Assembly (NCBI RefSeq): GCF_003335085.1
Contig: NZ_QPEJ01000012.1
Coordinates: forward strand, 1 to 64,000
Reading direction: 5' to 3'
DNA length: 64,000 bases
Origin: Polaribacter sp. WD7
Lineage (GTDB): Bacteria; Bacteroidota; Bacteroidia; Flavobacteriales; Flavobacteriaceae
The notes beneath the pieces were generated by a model, which worked only from the letters and a program-made list of their open reading frames with translations, searched no databases and was not told the origin of the DNA. Made by a program: the position numbers and the translations under genes. Positions 54,793 through 63,836 of the stretch are shown one piece after another. Each line of letters starts with the position of its first letter. Within the stretch, counting starts at the first letter, position 1.

Positions 54793-55734
54793 TTATAAAA
54801 GTTTTGATAAAATATTTATGTTATCTGGTAATCTACCTACGTTTTGTAATTTTAAGGCAGCGAGTTTTAATGCAATTTGTAGGCAATCGTTTATGTTTTT
54901 TTCTTTAATATAAGCAAATAAAAAACCAGACCAAAAAGCATCACCTGCGCCAGTAGTGTCCACCACATTTTCTATTTTTACAGCTGGTAGTTGTATGATG
55001 GGTTTGTTTTTTTGTGATAGTTTTACACCTTTATTTCCTAAGGTTAAACAGACAGTGTCAACTCCTATACTATGAAAAAAGTCAAAAATTTCTTGATGAG
55101 GTAGTTTTTCTTCAAAAAGCCGTAACATATCGTCTTCGCTAATTTTTATTAAAGGATTTAAAGCACAATATTTTTTAATGATGGTTATAGCTTCTTCTTT
55201 ACAATCCCAAAGCTCTTTCGCATAGTTGATATCAATACTTAATTTGCAACCAAGTTTTGAAGCTTCTAAGGCTTTATTTAAGATAGTAGTTTGTGCTGGT
55301 TTTTTACTCAAAGCAAAACAAGTGGTATGAAAAATTTTTGATTGAGACAACATTTCTAATGTAATTTGATCTTCTGTAATCTGAAAATCTGCATTTCGAT
55401 ACGGAATGAAATCTGGAGTTCCGTTAGATTTTGATACAAAAATTACACTAGTAGAATACTGTTCTGATTTTTTAATATTTTTTGGTTCTATACCAATTTT
55501 ATCAACTCTATTATAGATATACTCACCAAAACCGTCATTACCCACAGATGCCACCATTACTGGGTTTAGTCCTAGTCGTTTGCAATTCATTGCAACGTTT
55601 GCAGGCGAACCCCCTAAATACCTATGATAGTCTCTAGTGTGGTTAATAAGTACGTTATTTTGATGACCAATAAAATCGATTAAGACTTCACCAACACATA
55701 AAATATCTATAGTATGATTGTTGTTTTTCAACAC
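54793..55734 (-). CDS. PfkB-family fructokinase
   Basis: The 313-residue sugar kinase starts with ILCVGEVLIDFIG and has YLGGSPANVAMNCKRLGLNP (about 39-58), the PfkB N-terminal signature. The C-terminal signature is VVDTTGAGDAFWSGFLFAYI, which holds the catalytic Asp. The sequence and neighbours point to ATP-dependent phosphorylation of fructose released by the phosphorylase 15 bases downstream. It is soluble. Specificity within PfkB is inferred from the locus. Confidence 0.88.
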   Translation of the reverse strand: MLKNNNHTIDILCVGEVLIDFIGHQNNVLINHTRDYHRYLGGSPANVAMNCKRLGLNPVMVASVGNDGFGEYIYNRVDKIGIEPKNIKKSEQYSTSVIFVSKSNGTPDFIPYRNADFQITEDQITLEMLSQSKIFHTTCFALSKKPAQTTILNKALEASKLGCKLSIDINYAKELWDCKEEAITIIKKYCALNPLIKISEDDMLRLFEEKLPHQEIFDFFHSIGVDTVCLTLGNKGVKLSQKNKPIIQLPAVKIENVVDTTGAGDAFWSGFLFAYIKEKNINDCLQIALKLAALKLQNVGRLPDNINILSKLL

Positions 55735-55754
55735 TGTATTTTTTATTAAAAAAG

Positions 55755-57053
55755 TTATTGAATCGTTTTTTTACTTTTTATAAAAAGCGTAAAAATTGCA
55801 CTAATAATTAGCAAAACACCTGCAAAAGAGATAGCATTTCTTGGATCGTTGTTTAAAAAGTTTTTTAAAACATACCCAAAAGTTATAGTTTGAATAATCA
55901 TAGGTATTACAATCATCATATTAATGATACCCATGTACACACCATAACGTTCTTTTGGTATATCTGCAACCACCATTAAATACGGAATACCCATCATACT
56001 TGCCCATCCAATTCCAAAACCTGTTATTGCAAAGAATAATAGGTTTTTATTTTCTATGTGAGGAAAAACCAGAAACCCTATAGCAGCAATTAACAAACAA
56101 AATGCATGGACTTTTTTGGGACTGAATTTTTTTGCAAACCCCACCAACGCAAAAGCTACCAAAAACGTAACAACATTATACCAACCATTTACCAACCCAG
56201 TCCAACTTACAGCTTCACTATAAGCTTGTGTATTTTCTGGTGTGGCTTTCCAAACAGAAAGCGCTACACTTTTTGACGAGTTTTGCCAATAACAAAACAA
56301 AGCATACCATTGAAAAAGGTATACCAAAGCCAATTGCCACATAACTTTTGGCATATCTTTTATGGCAGAAAATATTTCGATTAGGGGCTCTAAAATATTT
56401 CTTTTTTCTTTTAGTTTTATAAGTTCTTCTTTAGAAGGCGGAATCTCATTTGTTTTACGAATACTCCATAAAATACTAGCTATAGAACAAAATGCGCCTA
56501 AGAAAAATGATGCGTATACCCAAGTTGGTAAAGACCCTGTAGACCCTATAAAAATTAGCGGAAAAATAAATAAAGATAAATTTGCCAATACTTGCCCTAA
56601 ACCTGTAAAAAAACTTTGCATTTGAAAGCCAAGTGGTTGTTGGGTTTTATCTAATTTATCTGCTATTAAAGCTCTATAAGGTTCCATTGCAGTATTGTTA
56701 CCTACATCTAAAATCCATAATAAACCCGCAGCCATCCAAAGAGAACTACTGTAAGGAAAAGCCAATAAGGTTATACTACATAAAAGAGCACCTATTAAAA
56801 AATAAGGTTTACGTCTTCCTAATTTTGGACTCCATGTTTTATCACTTAAAGCACCAATAATGGGCTGTACTAGTAAACCTGTTACAGGACCAGCAAGATG
56901 TAAAATTGGAATTTGATCTGGGCTTGCTCCTAAAAAATCATATATGGGAGTAACTGCACTTTGTTGCAATCCAAAACTATATTGAATACCAAAGAAACCA
57001 ACATTCATGTTGAATATTTGCCAGAAGCTTAATTTTGGTTTTTTTAGTAGCAT
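55755..57053 (-). CDS. MFS sugar transporter, SLC45/sucrose-type
   Basis: The 432-residue protein has 12 helices and starts LSFWQIFNMNVGFFGIQYSF. LAGPVTGLLVQPIIGALSDK, then TWSPKLGRRKPYFLIGALLC (about 53-94), is the MFS signature in the form seen in plant/animal sucrose transporters and bacterial glycoside-type permeases. GIGWASMMGIPYLMVVADIP is in the second half. It likely imports sucrose across the inner membrane with protons. It lies between the receptor and the kinase, 20 bases before the latter, and behind a hairpin that may reduce its expression relative to the receptor. Confidence 0.88.
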   Translation of the reverse strand: MLLKKPKLSFWQIFNMNVGFFGIQYSFGLQQSAVTPIYDFLGASPDQIPILHLAGPVTGLLVQPIIGALSDKTWSPKLGRRKPYFLIGALLCSITLLAFPYSSSLWMAAGLLWILDVGNNTAMEPYRALIADKLDKTQQPLGFQMQSFFTGLGQVLANLSLFIFPLIFIGSTGSLPTWVYASFFLGAFCSIASILWSIRKTNEIPPSKEELIKLKEKRNILEPLIEIFSAIKDMPKVMWQLALVYLFQWYALFCYWQNSSKSVALSVWKATPENTQAYSEAVSWTGLVNGWYNVVTFLVAFALVGFAKKFSPKKVHAFCLLIAAIGFLVFPHIENKNLLFFAITGFGIGWASMMGIPYLMVVADIPKERYGVYMGIINMMIVIPMIIQTITFGYVLKNFLNNDPRNAISFAGVLLIISAIFTLFIKSKKTIQ

Positions 57054-57082
57054 AGATTTGTTTTTGTAGTAAATTTTGAAAT

Positions 57083-57116
57083 AAAAGAGCCAATATAAAA
57101 TTGTATTGGCTCTTTT
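57083..57116 (-). terminator. Intercistronic hairpin between receptor and MFS genes
   Basis: A perfect 13-bp stem AAAAGAGCCAATA / TATTGGCTCTTTT (57083-57095 with 57104-57116) with an 8-base loop lies between the receptor stop and the MFS start. It resembles a partial terminator or mRNA stabiliser. Confidence 0.75.
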
Positions 57117-57160
57117 CTAATAATCCAAACTTAATTTATATTCAATTATAAAAACTCAAA

Positions 57161-59776
57161 TTAGAAGTTATATTTAAGACCTAATGAAACAGAACGACCT
57201 GGAACTGGTCTAGCTCTTACAATATTTGTTTGATTTTCTGTAATGCTGCCTTCTTCAGATTCTGTAATTCCTAAACTATCAAATAAGTTGTTTGCAGCTA
57301 AATTTGCACTTAAACTTTTTGTAATACCAACATTTATAAAACTGTTTACAATTACAAAACCGGGCATTACCAATTCATTATTGTCTTGAGCAAAGGCTTT
57401 GCTTTGTCCTATTAAACTTAAGCCTATAGCGTTTTGGCTGTTACTACCAAAATTATATGTTGGTATAAAGTTGTAAATAAAATCTGGTTGTCTTCTTGGA
57501 GTGTTTCCATCGTTAGGACCAGATTCTATAGATGCATTTGTGTATGTTAAACCAGCTCTTATCCCAAAGTTGTCATTAAATTTATAAGAACCTTCTAATT
57601 CTAAACCAACAGATTTGTAGTCGTTTTCTATAATTGTTTGCGTAGTTGCTTCAAAACCACCTTCTTCTTTAGTGTTTGCAAAAAATACTGTAGCATATAA
57701 AGAACCTTTATCAAATCCTCTCTTATAACCAAATTCTGCTTGAGTAATAAAATCTAGTGCGTTTATAGTATTGCTATTGGTGTAGTCTAAACCAGAAAAT
57801 AAAATTCTGTCTGCTTTAGCAGCTGCTCCTCTACTTAATCTACCAAAAACGGCTTGTCTGTCTGCCAATTTGTAGTTAAGCCCTAATGAGTATGAAAAGT
57901 AATTATAATCATAGTTAACAGTAGTGGCATTTGCATTGTCTATTGCAAAAACATTTTGTTCAGGTACAGAGATTACACCATCATTGTTTATATCAAATTC
58001 TCTAGACGTACCTCCAGCAAAAGAACCATCAACTTTTCCGCTATCAAAACGAATACTTGCATCTATGTTAAATGTTTCTGATGCTTCTATAGCTATACTT
58101 GCGTAAGGTGCAGATACATTGTATTTAGTGTCATAGTTTCTATGCAGATTTCCCCAAAAAGGTGTTCCGTATGCGTATAAACCATTTTCACTTAGAGGAG
58201 TATTAGCTGCATCAAAAACATCAATTAAACGAGCGTTGTTATCAGAAACTTCTTGCAAGTAAGAGTTCCATAACCAAGACATAGATACGTTTTGTATCGA
58301 TTTAAAATAACCTACAGTAACGTCTACGTTGTCAAAAGATTTTGATAATTTAAAGTCATTCATAAAGTTATTGAAGTTGTTTAGTTCTACATCAAACATA
58401 TGTATTCTAGATACTAAACTATTAGTTGGTACAACACCTCCTGTTGTATACTCTAAAGTAGCACCAGCACCAAAAGAGTTGGCAATATCTGAAGCTGTTG
58501 CCACTTGCGCAGGAAATGGTGAAACAAAACTACCACTGTTTAAAGAAAATCTACCATTGTTTTTAATTTTCCATCCTTCTGCTAAATCAAAAGAAGCTTC
58601 TAAACCAATAGATCTAGATACTGGATTCATACCATCTGAAACATTAGATCTTCTTAATTGACCATCTGCACCCAAACCAACATTTTGTGTTAAAAATGGA
58701 GTATGAGAAGTACCTCTTGTTGCACTAAAATTTGGAGCATTTCCCCAAGTAGGGTTGCTGTTTGTTCCAGAAACTTGAATAGGCATTGGTAAATAAGCAA
58801 CGGCTCTATCATTTAAAAGTTTTGCGTTTAATCTAACATATCCGTTTTTAAATTCTTTGGTTAAATTAAATTTAAATTGACCACCGTTGTTAGCTGTAAA
58901 ACCAGTTTCTCTTAAGCCTTCTCCAACTCTATAAAATCCGCCTGCATGAAAATACAATCCTTCAGCTATAGGAGCTCCATAATTAAAATCGGTTCTAAAA
59001 GAATCATAGTCTAAACCAAAAGTTGTACCTATTGCACCACCTTCTACCTTGCCAGTTTTACTAATTAGGTTGATGATAGCTCCTGGCGAGTTTGACGATA
59101 CTGTAGAAGCAGAACCACCTCTAATAGCTTCTATTCTACCAATATTATTATCAAATCTTGTAAAGATATCTGCTGTGGCAAAAGACATATCACCAAACAA
59201 TAAAACAGGTAAACCGTCTTCTTGTAGTTGAATGTATTTAGATCCTCCAGAAGATACAGGAACCCCTCTTACGGCAATGTTAGAATTACCCTCTCCTCCA
59301 GAAGATTCTGAACGAATACCAGGTATTGTTCTAAAAATTTCAGCTGTTGTTCTTGGTGCAGATTGTGCAATAACACTTGGTTTAATAGTAGTTATAGAAA
59401 CACTAGATTCTATTTTAGATCTTGGATTAGCAACACCTGTTACAATAATCTCATCTAAAGACTCTGCATTTTCTTTAATGACAATATTCAATTTAAGGTT
59501 GCCGTTTACTGTAATTTCTTTAGTAAAATTGTCATACCCAATATAAGAAGCTATAATGGTGTAAGAACCATTAGCAACATTTGCAATTTCGTATACACCA
59601 TCAAAATCTGTGTTGGCACCCTGAGTTGTTCCTTTTAAAAAAATATTAACACCAGGAATTAAATTACCGTTTGTATCTTTTACAATACCTGAAATTGTTG
59701 ATTGCGCAACAAGTCCTGTTGATGATAGCATAACTAGTATCAACAGTAGATTTTTAAAGTTTAATTTTTTGTTCAT
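57161..59776 (-). CDS. TonB-dependent receptor of the sucrose locus
   Basis: The 871-residue receptor has a signal peptide (LNFKNLLLILVMLSSTGLVA), then a carboxypeptidase-like beta domain (STISGIVKDTNGNLIPGVNI to KLNIVIKENAESLDE, about 26-110). The plug follows, with EIIVTGVANPRSKIESSVSI, IFRTIPGIRSESSGGEGNSN and IGRIEAIRGGSASTVSSNSP. The 22-strand barrel ends in PVPGRSVSLGLKYNF. It should import the sugar through the outer membrane with TonB energy. No SusD lipoprotein lies beside it, so it is not a standard SusCD pair. Its promoter region holds two LacI-type operators. Confidence 0.93.
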   Translation of the reverse strand: MNKKLNFKNLLLILVMLSSTGLVAQSTISGIVKDTNGNLIPGVNIFLKGTTQGANTDFDGVYEIANVANGSYTIIASYIGYDNFTKEITVNGNLKLNIVIKENAESLDEIIVTGVANPRSKIESSVSITTIKPSVIAQSAPRTTAEIFRTIPGIRSESSGGEGNSNIAVRGVPVSSGGSKYIQLQEDGLPVLLFGDMSFATADIFTRFDNNIGRIEAIRGGSASTVSSNSPGAIINLISKTGKVEGGAIGTTFGLDYDSFRTDFNYGAPIAEGLYFHAGGFYRVGEGLRETGFTANNGGQFKFNLTKEFKNGYVRLNAKLLNDRAVAYLPMPIQVSGTNSNPTWGNAPNFSATRGTSHTPFLTQNVGLGADGQLRRSNVSDGMNPVSRSIGLEASFDLAEGWKIKNNGRFSLNSGSFVSPFPAQVATASDIANSFGAGATLEYTTGGVVPTNSLVSRIHMFDVELNNFNNFMNDFKLSKSFDNVDVTVGYFKSIQNVSMSWLWNSYLQEVSDNNARLIDVFDAANTPLSENGLYAYGTPFWGNLHRNYDTKYNVSAPYASIAIEASETFNIDASIRFDSGKVDGSFAGGTSREFDINNDGVISVPEQNVFAIDNANATTVNYDYNYFSYSLGLNYKLADRQAVFGRLSRGAAAKADRILFSGLDYTNSNTINALDFITQAEFGYKRGFDKGSLYATVFFANTKEEGGFEATTQTIIENDYKSVGLELEGSYKFNDNFGIRAGLTYTNASIESGPNDGNTPRRQPDFIYNFIPTYNFGSNSQNAIGLSLIGQSKAFAQDNNELVMPGFVIVNSFINVGITKSLSANLAANNLFDSLGITESEEGSITENQTNIVRARPVPGRSVSLGLKYNF

Positions 59777-59853
59777 TTTATGTGAATTTGATAAAAAAGT
59801 TAATTGTTTTTTGTCAAATATATTTTTATATGCAATTGAAATGTTAATTAAAT

Positions 59854-59891
59854 AAATCGAAAACGTTTTCGATTTAACGAAAACGTTTTCG
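59854..59891. promoter_or_regulatory. Tandem LacI-type operators
   Basis: The first site is a perfect 22-bp palindrome AAATCGAAAACGTTTTCGATTT at 59854-59875 (given here as half AAATCGAAAAC and its complement). The second is CGAAAACGTTTTCG at 59878-59891. Their centres are 20 bases apart, about two helical turns. They lie between the divergent receptor and lacI genes, and the CGAAAACG core with central CG is typical of LacI-family operators. Confidence 0.88.
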
Positions 59892-59956
59892 ATTTGATGA
59901 ATTTATGTATATTTATGTTAAATTTTAGCATTCAATTTTTTAAAATTAATTAAATT

Positions 59957-60970
59957 TTGGTAACACTTAAACAAATAGCAGAAGAATTAGGAATTTCTAT
60001 TACAACCGTTTCTAAGGCACTAAAAGATTATCCTGATGTAAGCAAAAAAACAAGAAAATTGGTTAGAGAAACAGCGTCTTTGCTAAACTATAAACCCAAT
60101 GCTTTTGCTGTAAATTTAAGAACTAAAGAATCAAAAACTATAGGTTTAATAATTCCAGAAATTGTACATCATTTTTTTTCTAGTGTAATTAAAGGTATTA
60201 TTTCTCAAGCAGAAAAGAAGGGGTATTTGGTAATTACGCTTCAATCTAATGAGTCTTACGAATTAGAAAAGAAACAAATAGATTTATTACTAAATAAAAG
60301 AGTAGATGGTATTTTAATTTCTTTAGCAAATGGTACAGGAGATTTTAAGCATTTAACAGAAGTTGCAGAAAATGATGTGCCTCTTGTTATGTTTGATAAG
60401 ATTGCTAAAGTTGTCAAATGTTCTAAAGTGATTATAGATGATAGAAAAGCAGCTTACAAGGCAACAGAATATTTAATAAAAATTGGATGCAAAAGAATAG
60501 CTCATTTTAGAGGTCCGTTATTGCCTCAAAATTCAATAGATAGATTTTTAGGATATAAAGAAGCACTAGCCAATTACAATATTGCTTATGACAGTAGTTT
60601 GGTTTATCTTTTAGATAAAATGAGTTTTGAAGAAGGAAAGTTTTTTGCCAAAAAATTGATAGAAGATCATAAAGATGTAGATGGAGTTTTTATAAACACA
60701 GATTTGGTGGCTATTGGTGCAATAGCAGAATTTAATAACCAAGGTATACAAATACCAGAAGCGTTAAATATTGTTGGTTTTAGCAATTGGTTTATGTCTT
60801 CTGTCATTTCTCCCTCATTAACTACAGTTGATCAGCCAGGGTTTGAAATGGGAAAAAAAGCTTTTAAATTGTTATATAAAGAAATAAAAGATAGAAAAAA
60901 GAATAAAACAATTACGTTTAAAAAAGTGGTTTTAGATACAGACTTAATTCTAAGAGATTCTACAAAATAA
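59957..60970 (+). CDS. LacI-family transcriptional regulator
   Basis: The 337-residue protein has an N-terminal helix-turn-helix (VTLKQIAEELGISITTVSKA, then LKDYPDVSKKTRKLV) with the LacI hinge (ASLLNYKPNAFAVNLRTK). The periplasmic-binding-type effector domain runs from about 62 to the end, with TIGLIIPEIVHHFFSSVIKG, RVDGILISLANG and INTDLVAIGAIAEFNNQGIQ. The start is TTG at 59957. It should repress the divergent sugar genes through the tandem operators and release them when the sugar or a derivative binds. It may also control its own transcription. Confidence 0.94.
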   Translation: MVTLKQIAEELGISITTVSKALKDYPDVSKKTRKLVRETASLLNYKPNAFAVNLRTKESKTIGLIIPEIVHHFFSSVIKGIISQAEKKGYLVITLQSNESYELEKKQIDLLLNKRVDGILISLANGTGDFKHLTEVAENDVPLVMFDKIAKVVKCSKVIIDDRKAAYKATEYLIKIGCKRIAHFRGPLLPQNSIDRFLGYKEALANYNIAYDSSLVYLLDKMSFEEGKFFAKKLIEDHKDVDGVFINTDLVAIGAIAEFNNQGIQIPEALNIVGFSNWFMSSVISPSLTTVDQPGFEMGKKAFKLLYKEIKDRKKNKTITFKKVVLDTDLILRDSTK

Positions 60971-60994
60971 TCCATATAAACGTGCAACCTTTTG

Positions 60995-61002
60995 TATTTT
61001 TG
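60995..61002 (+). promoter_or_regulatory. -7 box TATTTTTG upstream of the DUF5686 gene
   Basis: TATTTTTG fits TAnnTTTG and lies 104 bases before the ATG at 61107. No good -33 TTG was seen. Confidence 0.4.
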
Positions 61003-61106
61003 ATGCGTCTTATAAATTAAGATTTTATTATATCTTGTTTAACATATTTTAAAGCACTGTTTTTAACAGAAGTTTTAAGTTTGTCAGCATCAACCAACAA
61101 CAACTT

Positions 61107-63581
61107 ATGAAAAGAATACCTTTCTTAATTTTATTATGTATCTCGTCTATACAGATTGCTCAAGTAACAGGTAAAATTACAAATCAAAAAAACGAACCAC
61201 TTCCTTTTGTAAGTGTGTATTTAGATAAAGCTGCTATTGGTACTACTTCTAATAATAATGGAGATTATATTTTAGACATAAAAGACAAAGGAAATTATAG
61301 TCTTGTATATCAATTTTTGGGTTACAAAACTGTAAAAAAGCAAATAAAAATTACCAATTTCCCATATGTTTTAAACATTACTTTAGAAGAAGAAAAAATA
61401 GAATTAGACGGTATTTCTATCTCTACTAATGACAACCCTGCAAATAATATCATTAGAAAAACCATAGATAATAAGGATAAAAATACAGATAAATATGCAA
61501 ATTTTACGGCAAAATTTTATTCGAGAGGATTAACCAAAATTAAAAATGCTCCAAAAAAATTTTTGGGACAAAGCACAGGAGATTTTGGAGGAGGCTTAGA
61601 TTCTACAAGAAGCGGTATTGTGTATTTATCTGAAACATTTTCAAAAATTGCTTTTCAGAAAAAGCCCAACAGGTTTAAAGAAAAAATTGTAGCATCAAAA
61701 GTTTCAGGACAAGATAATGGGGTTAGTTTTAATAGAGCAGAACAATCTAATATAAACTTATACGACAATAGTGTTGCAACATTTAACGATTTGATTTCTC
61801 CAATATCTACAAATGCCTTTGCTTATTATAGGTATAAATTAGAAGGTACTTTTTACGACACCAATGGTAAACTTATTAATAAAATAAAACTGAATCCTAA
61901 ACGCAAAAATGATCGAGTTTTTGAAGGTTTCATTTACGTTGTAGAAGATGATTGGGCTTTATATGGTGCAGATTTAACTACTTCTGGCGCTCAAGTCAAT
62001 TTACCTTTTGTAAATACTTTGGTTTTAAAACAAACTTACATTTATAATACTAGTGTTGATGCTTGGATTTTGTCTACACAAAGCATAGATTTTGATATTA
62101 ATTTTTTAGGCTTTAAACCAAGAGGTCGTTTTTCTTATGTGTATTCAGATTATGATTTTAAACCAGATTTTACAGAGAAAACATTTACAAACGAGGTATT
62201 GTCTTTTGAGGAAAATGCCACTAAAAAAGACTCTGTGTATTGGAATACTTTAAGACCTGTACCGCTAACAAAAGAAGAAATTAAAGATTATCTTTTTAAA
62301 GATAGTTTAAAAGTAGTTAGAAAATCTAAAAAATATTTAGACTCTGTAGATCGTAAAGGCAATAAATTTGGTTGGTCAGATCCACTCATAGGGTATTCAT
62401 ATAACAACTCTTATAAGAAAAAAACATTTTCTTATCAAGGTCCACTTTTAAACACAAGTTTTAATACTATACAAGGGTTTCATACAAATGTAGGAATCAA
62501 CTTTTTTGAAAGATTAAATGATGATGGAAAATGGTGGAATGCAGGTGCTAATGTTAGTTACGGATTTTCTGAAAAACGTGTAAGACCTACTTTTTATGTT
62601 ACTAAAAAATGGAACAACACCAACAAAAGAAGACTTTCTGTTTTTGGGGGAGTTACCACAGCACAATTTAATGATAGAAACCCAATAACCAATTTAGATA
62701 ATTTAATACGCTCTTTACTTAGAAGAGAAAATTATTTAAAAATTTATGAAAAAGAATTCGCATCAATTCGTTACGCAGAAGAAATTAAAAATGGTATCTA
62801 CTTTTCTTCTTCATTAGAATATGCCAATAGAAAACCACTTTTTAATACAAGTAATTATTCTTTTGTAAGCGAAAGCAATAGTGAGCAACCCTATACGTCA
62901 AATAATCCTTTAGATCCTACAGATTTTACAAATCCGGCATTTACAGCACATAAAATAGCTACATTAAATATAGGAGCAACGTTTACTTTTAATCAAAAAT
63001 ATTTATCTTACCCAAATAGTAAGGTAAACTTAGGAAACGATAAGTATCCTACGCTAAATCTTCAATACAGAAAACGATTTGGAGCAACCAATAATGAACT
63101 AAACTCAGATGTATTTATAGCTAATATTAGGCAAAATATTAGTGCAGGAAACTATGGTGATTTTGGTTACAACTTTAGAGGAGGTATTTTTCTAAAAAAG
63201 AAAAACATTGCTTTTATGGACAATTTGCAGGCCAACGGAAATCAGTTGTTTTTTGTAACGAGTGATAAATCTTTAAGTAGGTTTAATTTGCTAGATTATT
63301 ATCAGTATTATACAAACGACAGGTATGCAGAGGGGCATTTAGAACATAATTTTAGAGGGGCTCTTTTAGGTAAAATTCCGTTATTAAATAAATTAAATTT
63401 TCATTTAATAATAGGAGGTAAAGGTTTGGTTATGGCAGATAGAAACCCTTATACAGAATATTCTGTAGGTCTTGGAAACTTAGGTTTTGGTAAATGGCGT
63501 TTTTTACGAATAGATTACATTAGCGCAAGATATAGTAATGTAAATCAAAGAGGATTTGTTTTAAGGCTTAACCTTCCATAA
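61107..63581 (+). CDS. DUF5686 outer-membrane protein with carboxypeptidase-like domain
   Basis: The 824-residue protein has a signal peptide (MKRIPFLILLCISSIQIAQ). Residues about 20-105 form a carboxypeptidase regulatory-like domain (VTGKITNQKNEPLPFVSVYL, GTTSNNNGDYILDIKDKGNY). The rest matches DUF5686, a Bacteroidota beta-barrel family, with NDNPANNIIRKTIDNKDKN following the first domain and IDYISARYSNVNQRGFVLRL at the end. It lacks a TonB-receptor plug. It lies 9 bases before the MoaD/ThiS-like gene. Function is unknown. Confidence 0.87.
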   Translation: MKRIPFLILLCISSIQIAQVTGKITNQKNEPLPFVSVYLDKAAIGTTSNNNGDYILDIKDKGNYSLVYQFLGYKTVKKQIKITNFPYVLNITLEEEKIELDGISISTNDNPANNIIRKTIDNKDKNTDKYANFTAKFYSRGLTKIKNAPKKFLGQSTGDFGGGLDSTRSGIVYLSETFSKIAFQKKPNRFKEKIVASKVSGQDNGVSFNRAEQSNINLYDNSVATFNDLISPISTNAFAYYRYKLEGTFYDTNGKLINKIKLNPKRKNDRVFEGFIYVVEDDWALYGADLTTSGAQVNLPFVNTLVLKQTYIYNTSVDAWILSTQSIDFDINFLGFKPRGRFSYVYSDYDFKPDFTEKTFTNEVLSFEENATKKDSVYWNTLRPVPLTKEEIKDYLFKDSLKVVRKSKKYLDSVDRKGNKFGWSDPLIGYSYNNSYKKKTFSYQGPLLNTSFNTIQGFHTNVGINFFERLNDDGKWWNAGANVSYGFSEKRVRPTFYVTKKWNNTNKRRLSVFGGVTTAQFNDRNPITNLDNLIRSLLRRENYLKIYEKEFASIRYAEEIKNGIYFSSSLEYANRKPLFNTSNYSFVSESNSEQPYTSNNPLDPTDFTNPAFTAHKIATLNIGATFTFNQKYLSYPNSKVNLGNDKYPTLNLQYRKRFGATNNELNSDVFIANIRQNISAGNYGDFGYNFRGGIFLKKKNIAFMDNLQANGNQLFFVTSDKSLSRFNLLDYYQYYTNDRYAEGHLEHNFRGALLGKIPLLNKLNFHLIIGGKGLVMADRNPYTEYSVGLGNLGFGKWRFLRIDYISARYSNVNQRGFVLRLNLP

Positions 63582-63590
63582 TTTTGTAAG

Positions 63591-63833
63591 ATGATTATTA
63601 AGATACTTTTTTTTGGAATTACTGCAGATTTAGTTCACACAACTCATCTTACTTTAGATATTGATAAAGATGTAAAAGTAGCAAGTTTTAAAGCTGTTTT
63701 AGAAAGCAAATATCCTCAATTAAAGAATGTAAACTCTTATGCAATAGCTGTAAATGAGGCATATGCAAGTGATGATTTAATTTTAAAAGAAAATGATACT
63801 GTTGCTATCATTCCACCTGTAAGTGGAGGATAA
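63591..63833 (+). CDS. MoaD/ThiS-family sulfur carrier protein
   Basis: The 80-residue protein has the ubiquitin-like fold pattern (IIKILFFGITADLVHT, YAIAVNEAYASDDLILKEND, TVAIIPPVSGG). It ends exactly with the Gly-Gly tail that is adenylated and thiocarboxylated. VAIIPPVSGG fits the molybdopterin synthase small subunit (MoaD) better than ThiS. No other molybdopterin gene lies in the window; the remaining pathway may be elsewhere. It is directly downstream of the DUF5686 gene. Confidence 0.85.
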   Translation: MIIKILFFGITADLVHTTHLTLDIDKDVKVASFKAVLESKYPQLKNVNSYAIAVNEAYASDDLILKENDTVAIIPPVSGG

Positions 63834-63836
63834 TTT

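Noticed and set aside
57161..59776. SusC of a SusCD pair
   Set aside because: No SusD-like lipoprotein gene is adjacent, so I call it a TonB-dependent receptor only.
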